DNA of 64,000 nucleotides. Source: Malurus cyaneus samueli. Its lineage: Eukaryota; Chordata; Aves; Passeriformes; Maluridae. The position numbers and the translations under genes are program-made. Shown here one piece after another: positions 51,462-60,943 of the stretch. The stretch spans positions 49,033,377-49,097,376 of the forward strand of contig CM019218.1 in NCBI GenBank assembly GCA_009741485.1, in the 5' to 3' direction. Positions within the stretch are counted from its first letter, which is position 1. Each line of letters opens with the position of its first letter. The notes under the pieces were generated by a model. The model was not told the DNA's origin. It did not search any database and was given only the letters and a program-made list of their open reading frames with translations.

Positions 51462-52098
51462 CCTTTCATGATACATTGTTTAGTTAACAATCACTAAACA
51501 GAACACGAATATTTTTGCTTGAAAAATTACAATGGTTTGTATAACATTATTTAGACCCTGTCAAAATGACTTCAAGTAAACATTCAGATTGCAAGAGGAA
51601 TCTTATCCCTACCAAATTCTATCTCTGAAAAATGATAAAATAAGATTACTAGTGTGAATAATCACCTGAAAATTATGCTGATGAGAAAAACTGTCACTGT
51701 ACAGGACCAAATGTGTCTTCTCAAGCATTGACTTGTTTCAAAGGCACCACAGAGTCGGATAAACCTAATTAACAGGGAATGCAATGTTGCAAAAGAGTAA
51801 GCAAAGCACTTCCCAGAGCTGGCTGATAAATGCATTTCAACGTAGGGCTCACCAAGACACAGACCCACGATAACTGAGCAGAGAGTACATTTTTGAGAGA
51901 CAAAAAAAAATTTGGAAAGATTTTTGCATCCCATGAGGAAGAGTAAGCACAGCACCAGAGGACAGTTCTAGCTTTACAAAATGCACATATTTGCAGCGTA
52001 GGTTTGGACTCTATTTCTTAACAGTAATCTTTGCTACAAAGCAGCTATCTTTTTTCCTCTTTTAAACAGAATACATACAATTCCAAACACAGACACAG

Positions 52099-52793
52099 AC
52101 TGGGCAGAGAATGGACTGAGAGCAGCCCTGAGCAGAAAGGACTTTGGAGTGTTGATTGATAGGAAGCTCAACATGACCCAGCAATGTGCACTTGCAGCCC
52201 AAAGAGCCAAGTGCGTGCTGGGCTGCATTAAAAGGAGAGTGTACAGCAGACCACAGGAGACAAATCTACTCCTCTCTTCCACTCTCCTGAGATCCCAGCT
52301 GGAGTACAACATCCAGATCAGGGGCCCTCCACACAAGGACATGGACCTGCTGGAGTGAGCCCAGAGGCCACAAAAGAGCTCAGACGGCTGGAGCACCTCT
52401 CCTATGGAGACAGAGAGTCGGGGCTCAGCATGGAGAAGAGAAGGCTCCAGAGAAACCTAACAGTACCTTCCAGTACCTAAAGGGACTACAACAGAGCTGG
52501 AGAGGGACTTCTTACAAGTGCACATAGTGACAGGACAAGGAGGAATGGCCTTAAACTGGAAGAGAGCATCTTAGAGTAGATATTGGGAAGAAATTCTTTA
52601 CTGTGAGGGTGGTGAAACAGGTTACTCAGAGAAGCTGTGGATGCCCCATCCCTGGAAGTGTTCAAGACCGGGTTGGATGGGACTTTGAGAAATCTGTTCT
52701 AGTAGGAGGTGTCCCTATCCATGGTGGGGGTATTAGAAGTAGATGACCTTTAACGTCTCCTCCAACTCAAACCATTCTAGGATTCCATCATTC
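52099..52793 (+). mobile_element. CR1 LINE, 5'-truncated, with RT C-terminus
   Basis: Plus-oriented CR1 of about 695 bp. A reading frame at 52149-52358 encodes [19 protein letters not shown], then [10 protein letters not shown] and MDLLE. This is the C-terminal end of the CR1 ORF2 reverse transcriptase, here interrupted by a stop right after MDLLE. The 3' part contains AGAAGCTGTGGATGCCCCAT and ends CATTCTAGGATTCCATCATTC. It is 5'-truncated, lacks the endonuclease and RT catalytic core, and is non-functional. It is the best-preserved RT fragment in the window. Confidence 0.96.
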
Positions 52794-55483
52794 TTAAGGA
52801 GAGTCAAGGGGAAGGAATGCAAGAATGCACTGTTTTAAACATAGAAAGGAAATAAAAATGCAAGGTTCAGTGCTTAGGTACTCATAGGTAAGAGGAAGCT
52901 ACAAGATAAAATCCCTCAGCTTTCATTTTCTACAAATTATCTTGATCTTACAAACTTTAGTAGGTGAGATCCTCTTAGTTAAAATGCAACAGCACATGCA
53001 CACACAGATCCAATAGTGGTTACTAAATTTTTTTTTGTTGTTAGAGAACAGAATTGTATCAGCTTCAGGTCTGAAACATTTTACTTCTGGTAACTTTATA
53101 TAAAGGAGTAGCATCTGTATCATCTACTACAGTTCCTCAAAAACAAAGCCTTATTTCAAATCTCATAATGACAGCTGCAGCACTGATTGAGGTACTTCAT
53201 TAGTTTGACCTAAAATACCTAACCCACACCAACTGCAGATGAAGGCCTGAACCTCAGGGCAGAAAACTGAGTAGGATCAGCAATGGCCACATCATGAGGT
53301 GTAAGAAGATGCGCCCATAGCGCTCTGCTGTCAGGGGTGACTCGAGACAGAAGCTAATAGTTCATCACTCCCACTTTTTCTTTTTTTGCCTACTAAATAC
53401 ATCATTATATTGGACCATCACATTCAAAGAGAGACTTTAATTTTCAAAGTTTTTGACTACTAATTTTTCTTCAGCCTAACAGCTGCTCTCAAATGACATT
53501 TTCCTTGTGCCAGATGTCAGAACACAAAATTAATGTTTCAATTTATAAAATACTTTCCCTCACAGTATCACAACACTTCTAACCAAAGACAGATGACCTG
53601 TCAAAACAGGGACATCCCCATTTCATACTCAGTGAAAGATTAATTACTGAACACCAAAACTGACAGCACTACAGCTACTCATGTCCAACTGCAATATCTC
53701 CACTAAGGGTTTAAGTCCCTGTGTCCCTATGCAGATAAATTCTTACAAAAGCCATTTTTATTAATTAATAGTATTGCCACAGAAAACAATTCTTGCCATA
53801 ACCTGCTCTCATCTCTGGCCTAATAACAGAGATTCTTTAATAAACAATTCTCTTCAGTTTTGTGGTATTCTTATATAGGCCACATATAAAATACAGAGAA
53901 GAATTCAGTGGTATGACAGGTACTACATAGTGATTCTCCCAGAGTGTTTTTAGTAATGCAGTAGATTTGAAGAAAACATCAGCCAGGAACATGCTTCTGA
54001 AGTCCTGCCAGGATGTCAATTAAATGACCGAATATGAATTCTAACTCATAGAAAGCCTCACAATTCCATTACTTGACACAGAGTAAGGCAAATTAGTGGA
54101 ATTGAAACAGACTTCTACACGCCACACATAGTATCAGAAAACACATGTGAAAGACCACAAGGTTAAGAAAGGCCTTGAATTTTCTCTACTCTTTCACACA
54201 AAACAAAAATAGCAGAAGGTCTAAATATAAAAATGTTCACACCTACATTTAAAAAAAATGGATTATGTGACATATATTGTTTTTCCTTGGGCTAGAAAGA
54301 TTTGCAACAACAGAACCAGAAGAACATAAATATGGCCAGACACCCTGATGTAATTGGGAGCATATCCAAGAACGTTTGGCTGTGAACTCATTTAGGAGCA
54401 GAAGAGCCTCCAGTTGCTGTAGGAAGGAAAACAGATTGATACCCCACTTTCTACATTCTAGTTAAAATCTGCTGCTCATGATTTAGAAACAAGACATCTC
54501 AAATTTACACGAGAGTTTGAAGCTTCACTTGGGTGAATTGCTGTCAAGTGAATTTCCATGCACCTATCCCAAAAACCAATTTGCGTATTAAGAGAAATGA
54601 CTGCATTATGTTACCTGCCAGTCTAGTAACAGGCAGTGAGGTTGCCTACCCACTGCCAAAAGAGCAGAGCCTCACAGCATTGATGTTAAACATCTTTTCC
54701 AACTGAGACCACAGACCTTGCACAACATCACTGAAAATGAGCTTCCCAACTGTCACGAAACACATCTGATGTCACTTTTTTGGAGGATTCAGGGAAGTTC
54801 AAGTGCCGAACAGTATTATGACAACGAATCTGAACAATGTTGACCCACTCACCAAAGGAATGCTTGTCAGGAGGACTCAGAACGATTCCAGATACTCCAA
54901 GTCATCTGAGGTAACATTTGGTGCAATGAGTCACATAACATAAATAGGTCATCTGTTTCAGAAAGAGGACATATTGATTTACCATGGCGGTTAGCTGAAT
55001 ACTTACTCACAGAACAAAACTTAGACTGCAATCCGTGTTATAGGAAGTAAATCTCTGCTCACTCAGGAACCAAGAACTCATCCAGTCACCCCGCAACATA
55101 TATTAGTACAATGTTTAAGCTTTTGCACAACAGGTAACTCCACAGGCCGGTATGATCTAGATCTCCTCTAACAACTCCTGAAGAAATGCCCTCAAGACAA
55201 CTTGGAAGAAGTAATTCTGTCTGGTTTCAGTGGGCAGGAAGTCAAAGACGAACATCTTGGTCACTGCAGGAAAGCAGCGTGAAATTATCTGACAGCCCAA
55301 CTGCACTGAAGCAAAGGAACAAATGCTTTTGCAACCATCAGTCTTGTGCTGCAAATGCTTCTGAACCTGGAAGGTTTAGCTAAGAGGAGGGATTAAAGCA
55401 AGTATTCACCCCTTAAAAAGCAGGTATTCCCCACTTACTCTGTGAGAAGAGCAGTAACAGTCTGGAGAGTTCTGGGAACAGAA
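52794..55483. other. Unique non-coding sequence
   Basis: No recognised repeat. A possible 118-bp exon at 54793-54910 is listed separately. Confidence 0.55.
54793..54910 (+). other. Possible 118-bp exon (unverified)
   Basis: One frame stays open from an acceptor (CACTTTTTTGGAGGATTCAG ending at 54792) to a donor (TCTGAG|GTAACA). It gives a hydrophilic peptide that includes VPNSIMTTNLNNVDPL and MLVRRTQNDSRYSKSSE. The frame would follow in phase from the candidate at 44170-44199 (an AA overhang completed by G). The open frame continues past the donor for another nine codons, so it is not defined by the splice site alone. I do not recognise the protein; chance is a real alternative. Confidence 0.18.
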
Positions 55484-55750
55484 TGTAGTGGGTATAGTTG
55501 CAATGAAATGCATTTCCTTCATAGCAGCCTGCGTGGTGCTGTCTTTAGACATGTGACTGAACCACCAGTGTTTATAAAAAACCAAACCTTGAGCTGCCAC
55601 TCAGCAGTGCTTGCACAGCATCAAGGACCTGTTTTTCACAAAGCTTTCCATCGCTTTCTGCCATTTTGATTCTCTCACCAACATCTCAGTAGAGGAGTGA
55701 GCAAACAGTTGGGTGGGGGCTTAGCCACTGGCCAGGGTCAACCCACCACA
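55484..55750 (-). mobile_element. ERVL-type LTR remnant
   Basis: On the minus strand the segment begins TGTGGTGGGTTGACCCTGGC, the start of a common avian ERVL-type LTR. It later contains AGGCTGCTATGAAGGAAATG and ends near ACCCACTACA. These match the beginning and the R/U5 side of that LTR type. At 267 bp it is shorter than such LTRs usually are, implying an internal deletion of the U3 part. No clean target-site duplication was found and no viral genes are next to it. Confidence 0.75.
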
Positions 55751-56193
55751 GAAGATTCAGGATGTTAATCAGATTTCCTTTACAGGCAACGACATCCAGG
55801 CTGCAGGGAGATGACAAAAGATGACTAGAAAGCATGGTTCCATTTCCACACCAAAGGACTCCTCCTCAGTAGGATATCCTATTTATTTAAGCAAGTTTAA
55901 TCACTGCAGTACACCTTTCCCAAGAATAAAAGAATGGCTCTGACAAATCACTGGAAAGGTTCTGAGATACTAATTCCTTGATGGAGAGGAATTTTCATTG
56001 CAAAAGTAAAGATAAATCTGCCTAGAATAAAGTAAATTTTTACTGTTTTTCTTCGTGAAAGTGTATTGTAGGAAATGTACGCTGGCTGAATGCCTGGTCT
56101 GTAAGGAACAGAAAAGGAAAACGGGTTTTGTGGAGGCAAATCTAAAATTCACAGGGAATGAAGAAGACAACTGTCACCATTCTGGCTTCTTAG
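55751..56193. other. Unique non-coding sequence
   Basis: No recognised element. The minus strand has a good pyrimidine-rich acceptor (CTTTTCTGTTCCTTACAG) ending near 56097, but no supported exon follows. Confidence 0.5.
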
Positions 56194-56823
56194 CTGCATT
56201 TCCCTGCCACAGGTAGCCATGCCATCCAAGGCATGAGAACACACCACTTCAAGCACACGTTAACTGTGTCTTCCTGGATTTCACTGAATAACCCAATGCT
56301 GAACAAGTTGCCAAATTTATTATGTAGACAGAAAGGGAATATCCTCAAAACAGAATTGTTAGGATGGCAGCACGCAAGGAGTTTGCTGACAAAAACTTGC
56401 CTGCCACTAAAGACACTACTTAAGGCTCTGACTTCAGGTGACGTCAACTTGGGTCATGTACAAGTCCTTCGGTGCCCTTTCATGAAGAAAATCTTCCAAG
56501 GTAAAGATCTTGTTCGATTTTGTTTTGATGAAAGATGAATGGTGAAGTATCTTGACATTTCCATCTCCGTGGTAATAGGGGTACAACACATGCGGAGTAC
56601 AAGACGGAGTCAGTTCTCAAGTTGCAAAAGAAGAATTTGGGAAGCCAGAACATCTTGGAAAAAGAACAAATATGGAACAACTTTCTGCCACTTTGAAAAG
56701 AAAACAACTCACAGCTATGGAACACTCCATCTCCCCAAGGAAGAGCTGTGCCAGATGCATTCCATGTGTTTTCTCATTCTCCACACATGGAGCATGAATG
56801 TTCCATCTAGAGAGCCCGTATAA
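56194..56823 (+). pseudogene. Long frame with a single stop, possible degenerate coding sequence
   Basis: Between the stop at 56191-56193 and the stop at 56821-56823, one plus frame runs about 209 codons with only one internal stop (TGA, 56536-56538), splitting it into ATG frames 56233-56538 and 56539-56823. In sequence of this composition about a dozen stops would be expected. The predicted protein is basic, with MKKIFQGKDLVRFCFDER before the stop and TSWKKNKYGTTFCHFEKK after it. No domain is recognised. The minus strand also holds long frames, so the coding strand is uncertain. It could be a pseudogene, an old viral remnant or chance. Confidence 0.25.
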
Positions 56824-58393
56824 GGAAAATACTCCCCTTTCTCAAGTTTGCAATTGTAAGCAGTGTGTTCAAATCCATGTGAGCCACATTCAAACACAGA
56901 ACTAAAAATTCTGTAGAAGTTCAAATGAAAAATGCATTATAAAAGAAATATTGTTATTAAAGGTCTGAGGAAGCCCTCCTTCTGTTTGTATACCAACTCC
57001 AAATTACAACCAGGGACAACTGTTCTTGTTCTGCTGTTCTCTGTTACCTTTTGTTCTTATTTTTGAACCCTACAGGAATTGCAATACTGAAACAGAACCA
57101 GATGTATCAGAGTAAGTCCTTTTATTCTGGCACACTCCAGCAATATCTGTGTTACATGTCTAAATTTTAAATATTTCATTTGGGAAAGCTGCCTATCTAT
57201 CAGTGACAAACTGCAGTTGCTAGAGGGAACACTTAAAAAAAAAATTAAAAAAAGAGAACTGAGGGAAAAAAGCTAGTCTAGGAAAGAAACCAAAGCCACT
57301 CTTACCTCCCTAAATGAAAACTCCAACTGTTTCAAAGGAAAATCACTGGACAGGAGTTCCTAAAGTAGGTTTAGGAGTCCTAAACCTACTGGACAGGAGT
57401 TCAACTGTGGAAAAACTTACCATAAAGTTCTTCCAGAAATAGGTATCACCTGCATATAAAGAGCATTGACATAGGCAAAAATCATCTTAAACTCCAAGCT
57501 GTTAGTCCATGCATACTGAAGAAAACCACAAGAGTGCTACAAATGATTAATTACTAGGAAAAGCAAGGATTGCTTCACTTTTGTAACTAATCCACATGCA
57601 CATATTGCAAAATGGTGAAGAACTGTAGAACACCAGATCTGTTACTATTAAAATTATGCTATTACAAACAAAAAAAATAGCATTCATCTGCAGGCAAACT
57701 ACCATATCCAATCCCACTACTGGCTTTGGCTGTAGCACACCTTCTATCTCATCTACAGGCCATTCATGAGTGTCTAAATGTACAAGTCAACAATAATTAC
57801 AATTAACTGTATTCAGCATATATCACAATCATTACACTCCACAGAAATGTTGAAGTGTTCAGAATCATTACCCAGAACCGCATATTAATTAGAGTGTATT
57901 CAACTACTTTTATTCAGATGGCTATCACAAAACTCAAACTCCACCATAAATCTTCAATTATAAGTGCAATTCTGTTTTTAAAACACTAAAATCAAAATCT
58001 GAGCAAACTATTTCACAGATTCCTGACTCAGGTTATCACTGAAGACCTCCTGGGGCTACAGGCACCACTATATTTAACATAGAACCTCCAAACTCAAGTA
58101 CTGTGCTATTATCTGCCACTACATGCAAAAGAATATTGAAGTACAAAAGCCCAAACTTTGAAATCCTGTGGGATTTGCATGGGTAGTACAGTCTGAACAT
58201 CAAGTTGCCAAATTACTTCCAACTGCTCTTAAATGTATCCTTCCAGATCAACACAACTACAAAGAGGCAAGAATTCCTGTGCATGCTGCAAGTGCCATCA
58301 AACTATTCCAAGATATCCTTCCTCACAAATCAGAACCTTAATTCAGTGCAGATTTTTTTCAGTTTCAGGGTTGTCCTAAACCTACTGAATGCT
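56824..58393. other. Unique AT-rich non-coding sequence
   Basis: No recognised element except the small palindromic duplication at 57345-57402. Confidence 0.6.
57345..57402. repeat. Direct repeat flanking a palindrome
   Basis: ACTGGACAGGAGTTC occurs at 57345-57359 and again at 57388-57402. Between them, 57366-57388 is an inverted repeat with 11-bp arms (TAGGTTTAGGA and TCCTAAACCTA) around a single G. The arrangement is typical of a template-switch event. Confidence 0.9.
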
Positions 58394-58930
58394 GTCACAG
58401 AATCACAGGATGGTCAGTCTGGAAGGAACCATTGCTGATTATCTCATCCAATCTCCCTGCTTGAGCTGGGTCATCCCAGAGCACATGGCTCAGGATTGTG
58501 TCCAGATGGTTATGGAAAGTCTCCAGTGAGGGAGACTCCAAAACCTCTCTGGGCAGGCCTTCCAGTGCATGATCACCTGCACAGTGAGAAATTCTTCCTC
58601 ATGTTCAGATAAAATTTCCCGTGCATCAGTTTCTGCCTGCTGCCTCTTGTCCTGCTGCTCAGCACCATGGAGCAGAGCCTGCATCCATCCCCTATCACCT
58701 CCCTTCAGAAACTGACACTGATGAGGTGCCCTCTTAGCTGTCTCTTCCCCAGGCTGAACAGGCCCAGCTCCCTCAGCCTTTCCTCATAAGAGAGATGTTC
58801 CAGTCCCTTAATAAGGTCCACCCCCGGACCTGCTCCAGGACCTCTGTGTTTCTTGCCCTGAGGAGCCCAGAACTGGACACGGCACTCCAAGCAACAGGCA
58901 CTGGCAAACTGTGCAGCAAAGCACCTTGAG
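58394..58930 (-). mobile_element. CR1 LINE, 5'-truncated
   Basis: Minus-oriented CR1 starting with TCACAGAATCACAGGATGGT at 58394-58413, followed by TCTGGAAGGAACCATTGCTG. The body includes ATCCCAGAGCACATGGCTCA and AACAGGCCCAGCTCCCTCAG. The tail text is shared with the plus-oriented copy at 5160-5427. The right edge, past about 58895, is indistinct. Confidence 0.95.
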
Positions 58931-60208
58931 TTAAACATGCTGTTATCAAACTTTACTTTTAGAACACCGAAACTCTTTTCCTCTGGAATGAGTTTTGACC
59001 CAAATTAGACTCAGGAAATTAGAGTCAATCAGTGTGCACTAGACACCCAACATGACTCAATGCCTCCTGTAGAATACAGCCTTCCCAAATCCTTTAGTGA
59101 AGTCCTCATCACCTGCAGCACAGAGGAAAACAAACTTGTCTCTGCTGTGGGAAGAACATGATCCTGTGATCTCAGTCAAACACTTGCCAGATCCTGTGAT
59201 CTTAGTCAAGCACTCGCCAATAGCTACTGATAACATCATAAATGCACCTACAATGTTCCCTAGAGGAGAGATAACAACTTACAAGGTATTTTTATTTTCA
59301 GGATTGTCAGACCAATTTCCACATGAGACACATGCCTTCTGAATTAGCCAAGTGTGCTGCAGCCTCTTGTACTGGAACCTGAAAGCCTGAAAGTATGCTG
59401 GATAAATAAAACATTTTGTAATACAGCTGGCTGGGACAAATGCATAAAAAGTACCAAACAGATACTCACCACTTCAGATTAATGTATTCAGAAAGGTTTC
59501 ACTATACAGTTAGACTCTAGTGATACCTTCACATAAATAAGGGTATTTCTGTAACAGCAATTTACACCAGTTAAACTTTATCAACCTGGCAGCCCATGCT
59601 TTCTGAAGTAAACATTACTTTTCCCATAGAGCTCTGCACTTCAAGTACTCTTTGCCCTGTACAATGTTATCCAAGTTCCAGTTGTTTTCAGTCCATATTT
59701 ATACAATGATCAATTAAATGAGTTTTCAAACACTCTCTCCAAACTGTCTATTTTTTCTCCAAAACAGGAGCCCTTAAAATACTGTTAAACCATTTAATGG
59801 GATACATAGAAAATCCCACAAGGCTCTTATTCCTTGACATACTTTTAATCCCTTCTTTAGTACTCCCACCAACTATCTTCACTGCAATTAATTACTAGAG
59901 AAGGAATTATCATGGAAGTTTTTGTACTTTATTACATATTTTTACACAGAATTTTCATTCTCAAACCTTTCAATAAATATAATTTCCCTCATTTTAATCA
60001 GATATGGAAATATTTTGTGAAATGAGAGATTATGGCTTTTTTAAAAGGAAACCGTTATTCTAGACTGCATCTGGCCAAACGTTGTCTAGATCACCCCAAT
60101 TACAAACATACATACTCAGTATCTTTCTTTCTTATATCACTGACGTATTTATGGTGGTTTTTTACTACCTGTGGCCCAAGAATTGAAAAATAACATATTA
60201 CAAGTTTT
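58931..60208. other. Unique AT-rich non-coding sequence
   Basis: No gene or mobile element recognised. It contains the 30-bp tandem duplication at 59160-59219. Confidence 0.6.
59160..59219. repeat. 30-bp tandem duplication
   Basis: Two adjacent 30-bp units, each beginning GATCCTGTGATCT and ending ACTTGCCA or ACTCGCCA, with three differences. Both strands stay open through it because the unit is a multiple of three, but nothing else suggests coding. Confidence 0.9.
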
Positions 60209-60330
60209 TGAACTGCCTTGGGTTGATTTTGTGTCAATCCTGCATTCCTATATTCCGTCAGCTTATATGCCCAAAAGGTGCCTGTGTCTTTAAATCCAAT
60301 CCGGAAGAAGGGGCAGGGCGGTGCAGGCAG

Positions 60331-60338
60331 TTTAAAAG
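60331..60338 (+). promoter_or_regulatory. TATA-like box of the second LTR
   Basis: TTTAAAAG in the context GGCAGTTTAAAAGCTGG, equivalent to 32677-32684 in the first LTR. Confidence 0.5.
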
Positions 60339-60796
60339 CTGGAGCTGCCGTGCAGCAATTTGCTTTTTGGACTTCAGCTCATTTTGTGCTGTGGAGTTAC
60401 ATTGTTGCTGTTTAGCTAGCTCGGGTTTGTTAGCTTGGGCAAACAATTTTTCCCTGGACTGCCACCACCTCTTTGGCTGCTGTGATTCTTCTTCTGGAGC
60501 AATTCGGTGGCCGCCGGGGACAAGCGGCGCCGCTCCATGACAGAAAAACACACTGAGCCCTCTGTTACATCCACAGTGAGGATTGCCATCAGGTTGCCAC
60601 TGCTGTCGGAGCGGTCACGTGGACTTTTCCTTTTGTTTTTGTTTCTTTTTTTCCCTGAGGACAGGAGCCGCCATCCTTTTTCTTCACACCACATGGCTGA
60701 GCAACTGTTGGGGGAGGGGGCAGAGTGTGTTCCTGGACTCCAGGAAATATCTAACAGTTACTTTTTATCTGTGTCCTGTGGGCATCGTGTTTTGTT

Positions 60797-60802
60797 AATA
60801 AA
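60797..60802 (+). terminator. LTR polyadenylation signal AATAAA
   Basis: AATAAA in the conserved context GTTAATAAACTACTC, shared with the other two LTRs of the family. Confidence 0.65.
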
Positions 60803-60943
60803 CTACTCTTTTTCTCTTCACTTTTGCCCAAACCTCTATTTCATATTGGTGGGAAAAAATTATAAATTTTTTCACTTCAGAGGAAAACGTTTACTCTGTA
60901 ACGTTTTTTCTCTGAAAACATGGTCTCAAACCGAGACATGAAC

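Larger units (their letters stand above)
44995..52098. other. Long unique AT-rich non-coding sequence
   Basis: About 7 kb with no recognised mobile element. Small features: imperfect repeats of ACTAAGGGTAAA at 45866-45910, a purine-rich tract at about 47885-47955, a (CAAA)n tract at 50455-50475 and a tandem hairpin-forming repeat at 51422-51461. Frames are short. Confidence 0.55.
60214..60938 (+). mobile_element. Solo LTR of the same retrovirus family, plus orientation
   Basis: A 725-bp solo LTR starting TGCCTTGGGTTGATTTTGTG and ending CAAACCGAGACA. It is flanked by a perfect 5-bp target-site duplication, TGAAC at 60209-60213 and 60939-60943. It shares with the copy at 32542-33343 the TATA-like TTTAAAAG (60331), the CCGCCATCC motif (60668-60676), AATAAA (60797) and the 3' end. 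It has a single copy of the 32-bp unit (60749-60780) and differs in the middle. No viral genes adjoin it. Its open frames of 110 and 144 codons lie in LTR sequence and are not genes. Confidence 0.93.

Noticed and set aside
60507..60941. A 144-codon plus-strand frame.
   Set aside because: It lies in the second solo LTR and runs through the poly(A) signal to the LTR end. It is not a gene.
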